The notes: a model not told the origin generated them from the letters alone. Positions 8,428-19,883 are shown, numbered from the stretch's first letter. The stretch is DNA of 34,756 nt from Hydrogenophaga sp. (GCA_030653975.1 JAURYH010000007.1:1-34756); one strand, 5' to 3'. Program-made: numbers and translations.

Positions 8428-9708
8428 ATGAAACTATCTTCCCGCTCCCTGACCGCCCAGGCCGCTGCCCTGGTCCTGACCGCGCCACTGTGGATGGCCG
8501 GCGCCCACGCCGCCACGGTCACCATTTCCTGTGGCTCGGTCGGCCAGGACTATGAAAACTGCAAGACGATGACGGCCCAGTGGGCCAAGAAGACCGGCCA
8601 CGAGGTCAAGATCTTCACCATCCCGAACTCCACCACCGACATCCTGGCCCTGTTCCGCCAGCTGTTCGCCGCCAAGTCGCCCGACCTCGACGTGGTCAAC
8701 GTGGACGTGGTCTGGCCCGGCGTGATCAAGGACCACCTGCTGGACCTCAAGCCCTACAGCAAGGGCGTCGAAAAGGAGCACTTCCCGGCCATCGTGGCCA
8801 ACAACACCGTGGACGGCAAGCTGCTGGCCATGCCCTGGTTCACCGACGCCGGCCTGCTGTTCTACCGCAAGGACCTGGTCGAGAAATACGGCGCCAAGCC
8901 CCCGACCACCTGGGAAGAACTGGCCGCCACGGCCAAGACCATCCAGGACGGCGAGCGCGCCGCCGGCAACCGGGACTTCCATGGTTTCGTGTTCCAGGCC
9001 AAGGCCTACGAAGGCCTGACCTGCGATGCCGTCGAGTGGATCCACAGCTACGGTGGCGGCAACATCGTCAACGACCAGGGCGAGATCACCATCAACAACC
9101 CCAAGGCCGTGCAGGCCCTGAAAACCGCGGCCTCCTGGATCGGCACCATCACCCCGCAAGGCGTGCTGAACTACGCCGAGGAAGAAGCGCGCGGCGTGTT
9201 CCAGAACGGCAACGCCGCCTTCATGCGCAACTGGCCCTACGCCTGGTCGCTGGGCAACGCCAAGGACTCCAAGATCTCCGGCAAGATCGGCGTCTCGGCC
9301 CTGCCCAAGGGCGGCGCCAGCGGCCAGAACGCCGCCACGCTGGGGGGCTGGCAGCTCGCTGTGAGCAAGTATTCCCGCAACCCCGCCGTCGCCGCCGACC
9401 TGGTGATGTTCATGACCAGCGCCGAGTCGCAGAAGTACCGCGCCATCAACGGCTCGTACAACCCGACCATCGCCGCCCTGTACAAGGACAAGGACGTGCT
9501 GGACGCCAACCCCTTCTTCGGCAGCCTGTACGAGGTGTTCACCAGCGCCGTACCGCGCCCCGCCACCGCCACCGGCGCCAAGTACCCCGAGGTCAGCTCG
9601 GCTTTCTGGAACGCCACGCACGACGTGCTCTCCGGCCAGGCCACGGCCGAAGACAGCCTGAAAAAGCTCGAAGGCAAGCTCAAGCAGGTGAAACGCAACA
9701 AATGGTGA
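8428..9708 (+). CDS. Sugar ABC transporter substrate-binding protein, ThuE/AglE-like
   Basis: A 426-residue periplasmic binding protein of the large family-1 (MalE-like) type. The signal peptide is residues 1-29, ending AGAHA. The mature start ATVTISCGSVGQDYENCK, and then LDVVNVDVVWPGVIKDHLLDL, resemble trehalose/maltose (ThuE) and alpha-glucoside (AglE) binding proteins. GAGG lies upstream of ATG 8428. It is first in an operon with two permeases, a GH13 alpha-glucosidase and an ATPase, so an alpha-linked disaccharide (trehalose, maltose or sucrose) is the expected ligand. A structured repeat follows the stop codon and may raise its expression relative to the permeases. Confidence 0.88.
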   Translation: MKLSSRSLTAQAAALVLTAPLWMAGAHAATVTISCGSVGQDYENCKTMTAQWAKKTGHEVKIFTIPNSTTDILALFRQLFAAKSPDLDVVNVDVVWPGVIKDHLLDLKPYSKGVEKEHFPAIVANNTVDGKLLAMPWFTDAGLLFYRKDLVEKYGAKPPTTWEELAATAKTIQDGERAAGNRDFHGFVFQAKAYEGLTCDAVEWIHSYGGGNIVNDQGEITINNPKAVQALKTAASWIGTITPQGVLNYAEEEARGVFQNGNAAFMRNWPYAWSLGNAKDSKISGKIGVSALPKGGASGQNAATLGGWQLAVSKYSRNPAVAADLVMFMTSAESQKYRAINGSYNPTIAALYKDKDVLDANPFFGSLYEVFTSAVPRPATATGAKYPEVSSAFWNATHDVLSGQATAEDSLKKLEGKLKQVKRNKW

Positions 9709-9713
9709 TCTGA

Positions 9714-9820
9714 CCCCCACGCTCCGCCGCTGCGCGGGTCGCTGCCCCCCGAGGGGGCGCGAATTCAGCTTGGGGCGGCCCGGCGCTGAATTCATCGCCC
9801 CCACCCTCTGCGCAGCGGCG
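9714..9820. repeat. GC-rich nested palindromic element between binding protein and permease
   Basis: The core (CCCCCACGCTC, then CGCTGCCCCCC, AGGGGGC, CTTGGGGCGGCCC) recurs at 10777-10844. Outer arms cgccgctgcgc (9725-9735) and gcgcagcggcg (9810-9820) are perfect inverted repeats. They enclose gaattcagc/gctgaattc (9761-9793) and a gcccc/ggggc hairpin (9744-9758), so the RNA could fold as a branched structure. It resembles the intergenic repeats of Comamonadaceae. Confidence 0.7.
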
Positions 9821-9865
9821 AGGCACTGGTCCCTGACCATGCACTGATCCAGAAGGACCCCGATC

Positions 9866-10774
9866 ATGAACAGCAAAACCCGCACCGCCTGGACCTTCAT
9901 GGCGCCCATGCTGCTGGTGCTCATCCTGGTGGCCGTGTGGCCGCTGGGCCGCACCATCTGGTTCAGCTTCACCGACGCCAACATCAACGATCTCTCGGTC
10001 ACGAAGTTCGTCGGCCTGGAGAACTACTTTGGCGAATACGGGCTGTTCGCCAACCCCAACTACACCGACGGCTTCTTCGCCAGCGACTGGGGGCTGTCCA
10101 TCCTCAACACACTGAAGTTCAGCATCGTCTCTGTCACGCTGGAAACCCTGCTCGGCCTGGGCGTGGCGATGCTGCTCAACCAGAACTTCAAAGGCCGCAC
10201 CTTCGTGCGCACCGCGGTGCTGGTCCCCTGGGCCATCCCGACCATCGTCTCGGCCAAGATGTGGGGCTGGATGCTGCACGACCAGTTCGGCATCATCAAC
10301 CAGTGGCTGGTGGACCTCGGCCTGATCGCCGACAAGATCGCCTGGACCGCCCAGCCCGAGTACGCGCTCTGGACCGTGGTGGCGGTGGACGTCTGGAAAA
10401 CCACGCCCTTCATGGCCCTGCTGATCCTGGCCGCGCTGCAGACCCTGCCCAAGGACTGCTACGAGGCCGCCGAAGTGGACGGCGTGCACCCGCTGCGCGT
10501 GTTCTGGAAGGTGACGCTGCCGCTGATCCGCCCCGCGCTGATGGTGGCCGTGATCTTCCGCCTGCTCGACGCGCTGCGCGTGTTCGACCTGATCTATGTG
10601 CTGACCTCGAACAACAACAGCACGATCTCGATGTCCGGCTTCGTGCGGCGCGAGATGGTCGACAACGGCTACATGGGCTACGGCTCGGCCGCCTCGACCG
10701 CGCTGTTCCTGATCATCGGTTTGTGCACGGTTCTGGCCATCAAATTGAGCCGCATGAAACTGGGGGAAGACTGA
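9866..10774 (+). CDS. Sugar ABC transporter permease, MalF/ThuF-like
   Basis: A 302-residue inner-membrane protein with about six helices. It carries the EAA loop that docks the ATPase (YEAAEVDGVHPLRVFWKVTL, then PLIRPAL). It forms the heterodimeric channel with the next gene's product. AGAAGGA stands upstream of ATG 9866. It is short compared with MalF of enterics and lacks the large periplasmic P2 loop, as is normal for ThuF/UgpA-type proteins. Confidence 0.92.
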   Translation: MNSKTRTAWTFMAPMLLVLILVAVWPLGRTIWFSFTDANINDLSVTKFVGLENYFGEYGLFANPNYTDGFFASDWGLSILNTLKFSIVSVTLETLLGLGVAMLLNQNFKGRTFVRTAVLVPWAIPTIVSAKMWGWMLHDQFGIINQWLVDLGLIADKIAWTAQPEYALWTVVAVDVWKTTPFMALLILAALQTLPKDCYEAAEVDGVHPLRVFWKVTLPLIRPALMVAVIFRLLDALRVFDLIYVLTSNNNSTISMSGFVRREMVDNGYMGYGSAASTALFLIIGLCTVLAIKLSRMKLGED

Positions 10775-10776
10775 TG

Positions 10777-10844
10777 CCCCCACGCTCTTCACTTCGTGTA
10801 ATCGCTGCCCCCCAAGGGGGCGCTGGCCTCCCTTGGGGCGGCCC
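10777..10844. repeat. Second copy of the GC-rich intergenic element
   Basis: It shares with 9714-9783 the blocks CCCCCACGCTC, TCGCTGCCCCCC, AGGGGGCG and CTTGGGGCGGCCC. This copy lacks the long flanking arms. It lies immediately upstream of the second permease, and the GGGAGA acting as that gene's ribosome site follows its edge. Confidence 0.7.
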
Positions 10845-10859
10845 TGCGGGAGACCCATC

Positions 10860-11696
10860 ATGAAAACCGCCTGGTACTGGCGCGTTGCGCTCTATTTCGC
10901 CGCCACGATCGTGGTCTTGATCTCGGTCTTCCCGTTTGTCTACGCGGTGTCCACCTCGTTCAAGTCGGGCTCGGCCCTGTTCGAGCCCGTGCTCTGGCCG
11001 TCGAGCGTGACGCTGAACAACTACATCTCGCTGTTCTCCCTCGCCGAGCAGCCCTTCGGCCGCCACATTCTGAACTCGATCATGGTGTCGGTGCTGGTGG
11101 TGGCGATCTCGCTCTTCATCGGCGTGACCGCGGCCTTCGCACTCGGTCGCATCAGCTTCAAGGGCCGCGGCCTGCTGCTCACCGCGGTGCTGGCCGTGTC
11201 CATGTTCCCGCAGGTGGCGGTGCTGGCCGGCATGTTCGAGCTGATCCGCTTCTTCGGCCTGTACAACAAGGCGCTGGGCCTGGTGCTGCCGTACATGATC
11301 TTCACCCTGCCCTTCACCGTGTGGGTGCTGACCACCTTCATGAAGCAACTGCCCAAGGAGCTGGAAGAGGCCGCCATCATGGACGGCTGCGGCCCCTGGC
11401 GCATCATCAAGGACGTGTTCATGCCCCTGCTCTGGCCGGCGCTCGTGTCCACCGGCCTGCTGGCCTTCATCGCGGCCTGGAACGAGTTCCTGTTCGCGCT
11501 CACCTTCGTGCTCGACAACAACGAACGCACCGTGCCGGTGTCGATCGCGCTGATCTCCGGCGCCAGCAAGTACGACATCCCCTGGGGCAACATCATGGCC
11601 GCTTCGGTGCTGGTGACCATCCCCTTGCTGGGCCTCGTGCTCGCATTCCAGAAAAAGATCGTTTCGGGTCTGACGGCTGGTGCCGTCAAGGGCTGA
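10860..11696 (+). CDS. Sugar ABC transporter permease, MalG/ThuG-like
   Basis: A 278-residue inner-membrane permease of six helices. The EAA loop reads LEEAAIMDGCGPWRIIKDVF followed by MPLLWPAL. The C-terminus LAFQKKIVSGLTAGAVKG is the classic MalG-type tail. Start ATG 10860 is preceded by GGGAGA. An in-frame ATG at 10833 would translate part of the repeat and is less likely. It partners the 9866 permease and the ATPase at 13397. Confidence 0.92.
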   Translation: MKTAWYWRVALYFAATIVVLISVFPFVYAVSTSFKSGSALFEPVLWPSSVTLNNYISLFSLAEQPFGRHILNSIMVSVLVVAISLFIGVTAAFALGRISFKGRGLLLTAVLAVSMFPQVAVLAGMFELIRFFGLYNKALGLVLPYMIFTLPFTVWVLTTFMKQLPKELEEAAIMDGCGPWRIIKDVFMPLLWPALVSTGLLAFIAAWNEFLFALTFVLDNNERTVPVSIALISGASKYDIPWGNIMAASVLVTIPLLGLVLAFQKKIVSGLTAGAVKG

Positions 11697-11729
11697 TCTT
11701 TCTTTCCCTTTCTCCTCCCTCCCCTTCCC

Positions 11730-13367
11730 ATGACACAGAAAGCACCCAACAACGGCTGGTGGCGCGGCGGCGTGATCTACCAGATCTACCCGCGCTCTTT
11801 TCAGGACAGCAACGGCGACGGCATCGGCGACCTGCCGGGCATCACTCAGCGGCTCGAGCACATCGCGGCGCTCGGGGCCGACGCCATCTGGCTCGCGCCC
11901 TTCTTCAAGAGCCCGATGAAAGACTTCGGCTACGACGTCAGCGACTACTGCGACGTCGACCCCATGTTCGGCACGCTCGACGACTTCAAGGTGCTGGTCC
12001 AACGCGCCCATGAACTGGGTCTCAAGGTCATGATCGACCAGGTGCTCTCGCACTGCTCCGACCAGCACCCCTGGTTCACCGAGAGCCGCGCCAGCCGCGA
12101 CAACCCAAAAGCCGACTGGTTCGTCTGGGCCGATGCGCGGCACGACGGCACGCCGCCCAACAACTGGCTGTCGGTCTTTGGCGGCAGCGCCTGGCAATGG
12201 GACACGCGCCGGCGCCAGTACTACCTGCACAACTTCCTCAGCAGCCAGCCCGATCTGAACTTCCACAACCCCGCCGTGCAGGACGCGCTGCTCGCCGCCG
12301 TGACGTTCTGGCTGGAGCTGGGTGTGGACGGCTACCGCCTCGACGCCATCAACTTCTGCTTTCACGACGCGGCCCTGCGCGACAACCCGGGGCGCGGCGC
12401 GCCGCTGATCGAGGACCCCACCGCCCCGTCGTCCAACCCCTACTCGTGGCAACACCACCGCCACGACAAGAGCCAGCCCGAAGCGCTGGGCTTCCTGCGC
12501 CGCCTGCGCAGCCTGGTCGATCGATATCACGACACCACCATGGTCGGCGAGATCGGCGACGAGGCCGGCCTGACCATGGTGGCCGACTACACCGGCGGCA
12601 GCGACAAGCTGCACATGGCGTACTGCTTCACCCTGCTCGGTACCGCCCACGACGCGCCCTTTCTCCACGCCACGATTCAGCAGTTCCAGCAGGTGGCGGG
12701 CGACGGCTGGCCCTGCTGGGCGCTGTCCAACCACGACGTCGCGCGGGTGGCCACGCGCTGGGGCGGCGATCGGCCCGACCCGCGCCTGCTGCGCCTGGCC
12801 GCGGCTTTCCAGATGAGCCTGCGCGGCACCGTCTGCCTCTACCAGGGTGAAGAGCTGGGCCTGCCCGAAGCCGACATCGCCTTTGAAGACCTGCAGGACC
12901 CTTATGGCATCAGCATGTGGCCCGAGTTCAAGGGCCGTGACGGCTGCCGGACACCGATGCCCTGGGCTGCCGACGCCCCCCAGGCCGGCTTCTCCACCGG
13001 TGAGCGCAGCTGGCTGCCGGTGCCGCCGGAGCACCGACCCCTCGCCGTGGACCGCCAGCAGGGCGACGCCGGTTCGCTGCTCAGCGGCTTCAGGCAGTTG
13101 CTGCACTGGCGCCGGGAGCAGCCCGCGCTGTGGCATGGCGAGCTGCACCTGCAGCCTGTGGATGCGCAGGTGCTGGCGTTCGAACGCCACCACAGCGCGC
13201 AGCGCGTGCTCTGCGCCTTCAACTTCAGCGACACGCCGGCCACGCTGGCGCTGCCCGAGGGCTGGTCGCAAGCCACCGTGCTCGACGGCAGCGGCCTGGG
13301 CGGCGCGCACGTCGAAGGCGACACCCTCGTTTTCGAACCCTGGGGCGGCCTGTTCCTTCAGGCCTGA
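11730..13367 (+). CDS. GH13 alpha-glucosidase (subfamily 23-like)
   Basis: A 545-residue cytoplasmic (no signal peptide) glycoside hydrolase family 13 enzyme that would release glucose from imported alpha-glucosides. It opens with WWRGGVIYQIYPRSFQDSNG. Catalytic motifs: region II GYRLDAINF with nucleophile D205, region III MVGEIGDEAG with acid/base E274, and region IV SNHDVAR with D336. These positions are close to those I recall for the GH13_23 enzymes HaG and XgtA, which also show transglucosylation. A C-terminal beta domain ends the protein. It sits in the transporter operon exactly where aglA does in the agl arrangement. Substrate (maltose, sucrose, trehalose) cannot be settled from sequence. 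Confidence 0.9.
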   Translation: MTQKAPNNGWWRGGVIYQIYPRSFQDSNGDGIGDLPGITQRLEHIAALGADAIWLAPFFKSPMKDFGYDVSDYCDVDPMFGTLDDFKVLVQRAHELGLKVMIDQVLSHCSDQHPWFTESRASRDNPKADWFVWADARHDGTPPNNWLSVFGGSAWQWDTRRRQYYLHNFLSSQPDLNFHNPAVQDALLAAVTFWLELGVDGYRLDAINFCFHDAALRDNPGRGAPLIEDPTAPSSNPYSWQHHRHDKSQPEALGFLRRLRSLVDRYHDTTMVGEIGDEAGLTMVADYTGGSDKLHMAYCFTLLGTAHDAPFLHATIQQFQQVAGDGWPCWALSNHDVARVATRWGGDRPDPRLLRLAAAFQMSLRGTVCLYQGEELGLPEADIAFEDLQDPYGISMWPEFKGRDGCRTPMPWAADAPQAGFSTGERSWLPVPPEHRPLAVDRQQGDAGSLLSGFRQLLHWRREQPALWHGELHLQPVDAQVLAFERHHSAQRVLCAFNFSDTPATLALPEGWSQATVLDGSGLGGAHVEGDTLVFEPWGGLFLQA

Positions 13368-13396
13368 CACCCACCACAACGCAGGAGACCCGCACC

Positions 13397-14536
<1,140 letters not shown>

Positions 14537-14590
14537 AGGCAACACCCGCGTCGCGGCGGGCCGCATTCTGGGCGACACTGGCGTGTGTGA

Positions 14591-16297
<1,707 letters not shown>

Positions 16298-16389
16298 GAC
16301 GGGTTCGCCTGCAACCGCATAACTGCGTTGGTTGGTTGATGTTGGACTGCCCCTACCAATCAGAAGTGTGAGTCCAGGTTGGTCCCAGA

Positions 16390-17070
16390 TTACCGTGCCT
16401 TGTCAGACGGGATCTGACCGTGCAGTGGCGACCTTGGCCCGGCCAGGATGCCGTTGTACAGCGGTGATCCAAGCATGCGCTCGTTAGCAATCGCGGCATA
16501 ACTGAATGCCGCGTCGGTGGCAGTTCCAGCTATTTGCTGAACCAGCGCAGTGACGAGCAACCCAACCAAGCCACCTTGCGCCTGTTGCTGTTGTTCGGCT
16601 GAGGATGCAAAAGCCTTCCCTTCCCAAAGCAACTGCCCGCTGCGTAAGTCGACAACACGTCCCTCAACCTCGACGCGTGTCTCGCTCATCACGAATTTGT
16701 AGGTGGTTCCGTACTTGACGACCTTGAGATAAACGGCCGCATCGGCACCGAAAAAATCGTGCAGCTTTTTGAAAGGAATGCCTTGCGCTTCATCGGCAGT
16801 GTTCACGCCATTCTGTTTGAAAGTTTCATCCACCAATGCAACAGGAAGGACGTAGTACCCTGCCTCTGCAAGTGGCTTGGTAGCTTGGGCCCATGTGCCC
16901 GGTGTTGCCTTCACGTCAGGGGATTCGCTGATTGGAGGCAGCACCAGCAAGGTGGAGGGCTTTGCCTGCATGAAGGCGGTGTAGTCATAGGGCGGAGGTT
17001 TGGTCACGCATCCGGCAAGTGTTGTCGCGAGTGTTGAAACAAGGAAAGCAAACATGTATCGGCTTTTCAT
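16390..17070 (-). CDS. DUF799 (GNA1162-type) lipoprotein
   Basis: A 226-residue lipoprotein with lipobox LAGC (Cys 21). The mature part has the DUF799 pattern: STLLVLPPISESPDVKAT, LAEAGYYVLPVALVDETFKQNG, and then GADAAVYLKVVKYGT. GNA1162 of Neisseria is the structural representative and resembles the TolB N-terminal/CsgG-like fold. It is the last gene of a three-gene lipoprotein operon; its ATG overlaps the upstream stop (ATGA). Function in the family is unknown; a cell-envelope assembly or secretion role together with CsgG is the usual suggestion. Confidence 0.8.
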   Translation of the reverse strand: MKSRYMFAFLVSTLATTLAGCVTKPPPYDYTAFMQAKPSTLLVLPPISESPDVKATPGTWAQATKPLAEAGYYVLPVALVDETFKQNGVNTADEAQGIPFKKLHDFFGADAAVYLKVVKYGTTYKFVMSETRVEVEGRVVDLRSGQLLWEGKAFASSAEQQQQAQGGLVGLLVTALVQQIAGTATDAAFSYAAIANERMLGSPLYNGILAGPRSPLHGQIPSDKAR

Positions 17071-17459
17071 GCTGGCGACTCCGTCTTTGCGGTGGTGGCG
17101 GAAGGATTCAGTCGCTTGAGAAGTTGGTCCATATACGGCGACGATTCAGGGAACGACTGCTTTTCCGCAAGCCAAAATTCGTGAGCCTTGTCAGCATTTC
17201 CGGCTTTCAGATACAGCATCCCGAGATGGGCACGAAAGCCAGGAGGCAGTGCAGCATTGGCCGCTTTCGCTTTTTCCGCATGCGCTTCGAGTTTCAGGAT
17301 CTGCTCGTCGACGCTCCCTCCCGCTCGAGCCAGAACTTCGTATTGATGGCGTGGAAATACCTCCCACATGTACAACGGCGGTGTGCGCTGGGCACATCCT
17401 GCAAACACCAGCAGCACCGTCAATCCACCCAGAGCACTTGCTACCCGAGAGCCCTTCAT
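17067..17459 (-). CDS. DUF4810 small lipoprotein
   Basis: A 130-residue lipoprotein (start at MKGSR, lipobox VFAGC). After the Cys comes a Tyr/Trp-rich stretch (PPLYMWEVFPRHQYEVL) and a TPR-like helical hairpin (LPPGFRAHLGMLYLKAGNAD), typical of DUF4810. It overlaps both neighbours by four bases (ATGA at each end), so the three products are very probably made in fixed ratio and work together. No enzymatic motif is visible. Confidence 0.75.
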   Translation of the reverse strand: MKGSRVASALGGLTVLLVFAGCAQRTPPLYMWEVFPRHQYEVLARAGGSVDEQILKLEAHAEKAKAANAALPPGFRAHLGMLYLKAGNADKAHEFWLAEKQSFPESSPYMDQLLKRLNPSATTAKTESPA

Positions 17460-18124
17460 TTCTGACCCCACTGTCCGGAATCCCGTCCTGCAACAAGCCC
17501 ATCGACCGCTTCACGCATCGCCAAGTCCAGCACTTTGCCATTCAGTGTGGCGTCATAGCCTGCAGTTCCGCCGAAGCCGAGAACTTCGCGGTTGGACAGT
17601 TCATATTGACCCGCACCGCGTGCCGAGAAAACCACTTCGGACGTCAAGCTGTTGACGATGTTCAGTGTGATTTTTGCGTAGGCAATCTGGGTCTTTCCTC
17701 GGCCAAGAACACCGAAAAATTGGTGATCACCAATCTCCTTTCGCCCAAACTCCGAGATTGCTCCGGTGACGACGAATTCGGCCCCTTTCAGCTTCTGGGC
17801 AGTTCCTTGAAGCTTGGCTTCCTGACCTGTCTCGGTCAGATTCTCTCGGTCAAGAACAGCAAACCGCTGGGACTGTTGCAGGTGGGATGTCAAAGTGGTT
17901 TTTGCCTGTGTTCCGAGGCGATCAACACCATCGGAAAACACGCCGTTCATGTAGTTCGAACGGTTGTCAAACTTGCCCAATGAAACGGCAGTGCGCGCTC
18001 CCGTGAATGGAGTTGCAGCCGCTGCTACCTTTTCAACTTTGACAGAGTGCGAGCTTTCGGTAGCGCAACCGGCGAGGGCGGCAACAGCGCCCATACTGAG
18101 CAAGATAGATCGGCGTGATTTCAT
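17456..18124 (-). CDS. CsgG-family lipoprotein
   Basis: A 222-residue lipoprotein (lipobox LAGC, Cys 19) of the CsgG/HfaB family. Visible CsgG features are the ALSLGKFDNRS-like strand (here AVSLGKFDNRSNYMNG), LQQSQRFAVLDRENL, and GAEFVVTGAISEFG. CsgG of E. coli forms the nonameric curli secretion pore, but this shorter form lacks evident transmembrane hairpins and occurs with DUF4810 and DUF799 partners in many Gram-negatives that make no curli. It leads the operon; CAGGAA precedes the start. No csgA/B-like genes are nearby. Confidence 0.82.
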   Translation of the reverse strand: MKSRRSILLSMGAVAALAGCATESSHSVKVEKVAAAATPFTGARTAVSLGKFDNRSNYMNGVFSDGVDRLGTQAKTTLTSHLQQSQRFAVLDRENLTETGQEAKLQGTAQKLKGAEFVVTGAISEFGRKEIGDHQFFGVLGRGKTQIAYAKITLNIVNSLTSEVVFSARGAGQYELSNREVLGFGGTAGYDATLNGKVLDLAMREAVDGLVAGRDSGQWGQK

Positions 18125-19007
18125 TTGAATTCCTGAGTTTTGATGGAATGCTGTGAATGTGGATTCAAGTACTCATCCCAGTACGTGCAGCGAAATGAGT
18201 CTAGTCGATCAAAAGACAATAAATCTTGTGATTCCGTTGGCAAGACGCTACGGCTTGGGGACAACTTCTGCAGTGCTGCAAGTTGGTGAACTCCAGCCTC
18301 ATAACCTGCGTATTTTCTAGGGTGCACAGCAAGGGCCGCTTCGGATCGGCACCGCCAGTTCGCGGGTCAAGGGAGCTGTGGTTGGTGGCTACATCTCTTG
18401 GTCGCGATGTCGCTCGTCCCCGATCTATGGGCGAAGGGCCGGGAACTGTGCAGAACGACCTGTCGCCCACGTAACCACTGAGCGCTAGGTATAGGCTACC
18501 GCTGACATCAGTCCGCGAAATCCGAACGGCAGCGGCAAGCCTTCGCCTGATCTTGGTTGCGACTGAGTGAAACGACTCTCACGGCCGAATCTGATCGACA
18601 TTGATTCGTGGGATCGAAAGGGTGCACAAGATCAGGATGTTTACGGGGACACGCTGACCGCTCGATGCAGCGAGCCAGGTTCCAAGGAACAGGTGAAGGT
18701 CCGTTTGCTGCAATCGATGCGCCGGAAAAAGCCCAGCCACTTGGGCAGCGGTCGAAGCAGGTTCTTTCTGACCTTTGCTTCCGCGAGACTGCAACCATCA
18801 ACCCGTGATCGGTACGGCCGCACTGGCACCCTGGGATTGGCGCAAGAAGCATTGATTCGCACCCTACCAGACGAGCATCTGAATACTGGCCTTCGGTCGT
18901 TTACTTGGATGGGACATCTCAGGAGAGCATCGCACGGTCACGAAGTCCAAACGAGCACAGAGATGAAAAAGCCCGCACGATGCGGGCTGTCCTGGCACTG
19001 GGTTTGC
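18125..19007. other. Gene-poor stretch upstream of the CsgG operon
   Basis: About 880 bp of moderate G+C without a convincing gene. The reading frames across it show no recognisable domains apart from a short plus-strand stretch near 18350-18420 (ELWLVATSLGRD) that faintly recalls IS4-type transposases. It contains the promoter of the CsgG operon, which I could not locate confidently, and the terminator at 18966-18988. Confidence 0.5.
18966..18988 (-). terminator. Rho-independent terminator of the small lipoprotein gene
   Basis: A perfect 8-bp stem (agcccgca/tgcgggct) with a CGA loop, followed on the minus strand by a run of T (AAAAA on the plus strand). It lies about 20 bp after the stop codon at 19008. 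Confidence 0.85.
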
Positions 19008-19382
19008 TCAGCGGAATGTGCCTGTGTTGCCGTTCCTCGTGATGGTCAGAACGTCGCTGGTTTTGCTGTAGCTGCCGGCGCCTTGCAAGGCCACGCACTG
19101 CTTGTCTTTGGTCGCGTTGTACGGGATGGAAATGCAGCCTGTAACGGCGACAGTTCCACCGCCCTGGTCGCCGATGATTGCCAAGTCACAAGTGCATTTT
19201 GTTCCATCAACTGTGTAGAAACTGATCAGGCCGTCAGTCCCGAACTTCCCGCCGCTGAGGTCAAGCGGTGCCCCGGTTTGTTCGCTCTTCCAGAGACTGA
19301 ACAGATCCTTGGAGTCGTCGCCGCCACCACCACAGGCAGACAGAGCAAATACCGCTACAAGCGTCAAAGCTACCTTCTTCAT
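19008..19382 (-). CDS. Small cysteine-containing lipoprotein, unknown function
   Basis: A 124-residue lipoprotein with a textbook signal (MKKVALTLVAVFALSAC) followed by GGGG and an acidic linker, which usually directs to the outer membrane. Four further Cys occur in the mature part (C-T-C, GCIS, KQCV) and could form disulfides in the periplasm. AGGAGGAACC precedes ATG 19382, fixing the start. It is monocistronic with its own terminator. I do not recognise a domain. Confidence 0.8.
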   Translation of the reverse strand: MKKVALTLVAVFALSACGGGGDDSKDLFSLWKSEQTGAPLDLSGGKFGTDGLISFYTVDGTKCTCDLAIIGDQGGGTVAVTGCISIPYNATKDKQCVALQGAGSYSKTSDVLTITRNGNTGTFR

Positions 19383-19453
19383 GGTTCCTCCTGTTGTGAA
19401 TAGAAGAAACATTTTGACATGCTCAACGTTTTGGTGATGTGTGCGGAAAACAA

Positions 19454-19573
19454 CTATTCCCGCAAAACTTTCTTGGCGGGGGAAGAAGTGAGATAGAAAA
19501 AAAAACGGCCCGGAGGCCGCATGTTTGCAGGTTTTCTGACGGAAACTATGTCCGTATGCTTGATCGTACTCAT
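19454..19573 (-). CDS. Possible 39-residue ORF with a strong ribosome site
   Basis: On the minus strand ATAGGAG precedes an ATG at 19573 by a suitable distance. The frame runs 39 codons (starting MSTIKHTDIVSVRKP) to a TAG at 19454. The terminator at 19497-19519 falls inside its second half, so full-length translation would need read-through. It could be a leader peptide, a small RNA region, or chance. No homology is recognised. Confidence 0.2.
   Translation of the reverse strand: MSTIKHTDIVSVRKPANMRPPGRFFFYLTSSPAKKVLRE
19497..19519 (-). terminator. Rho-independent terminator, minus strand
   Basis: A cggcc/ggccg stem with a TCCG loop is followed on the minus strand by nine T. It is 365 bp beyond the stop of the ROK gene, so it either ends a long 3' extension of that operon or a separate short transcript starting near 19600. 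Confidence 0.8.
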
Positions 19574-19574
19574 A

Positions 19575-19609
19575 GTCCTACTCCTATCTTCAAAGATAAG
19601 CGATAGGAC
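19575..19609. other. Nested inverted repeat over a ribosome site
   Basis: Outer arms gtccta/taggac and inner arms tatctt-ca-aagata are both perfect. In minus-strand RNA the AGGAG site of the small ORF lies in this structure, so it could hide that site. Confidence 0.45.
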
Positions 19610-19883
19610 GGGTCCGGGGATTCAGGGGGCTATCTCAATCAGCGTGAACTTGCTTGCTAGAACTCACCGGCTCCAACCGCTGCAAGCCAGCCGCACACCG
19701 CAAGCAACCGACCGCGTGCGGGTCGACGGCTCGATCCGGTGAAAGACGCCCTCCAACGGAGTCTGAAAATCCGTTATCTGATGGGTCTCAACCCAGCGCG
19801 GCAGCTTCTACGCCCCGGGGGCGCACACACGGCTCCCGCCTTGTTCTGCGCTTGAATGCAAAACCGCAGGAGAGGCTGCCGCG

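Larger units (their letters stand above)
19383..19883. other. AT-richer intergenic region with hairpins
   Basis: Holds the promoter region of the small lipoprotein gene, a minus-strand terminator (19497-19519), a nested hairpin (19575-19609) and a possible 39-codon frame (19454-19573). From 19640 to 19883 I see nothing recognisable. No tRNA or known small RNA fold was found by eye. Confidence 0.5.

Noticed and set aside
10740..13379. 879-codon minus-strand frame
   Set aside because: It lies antisense to the permease and alpha-glucosidase genes and is rich in His/Gln/Gly repeats typical of such shadows.
18283..18474. Frame containing ELWLVATSLGRD, faintly like an IS4 transposase
   Set aside because: Too short and only one segment resembles the family; no inverted ends were seen.
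18567..19403. 278-codon plus-strand frame
   Set aside because: It runs antisense through the terminator and the small lipoprotein gene, which has a better start, signal peptide and terminator.
19640..19883. Possible tRNA or tmRNA upstream of the lipoprotein region
   Set aside because: No cloverleaf arms, T-loop TTCRANY sequence in proper context, or CCA end were found.
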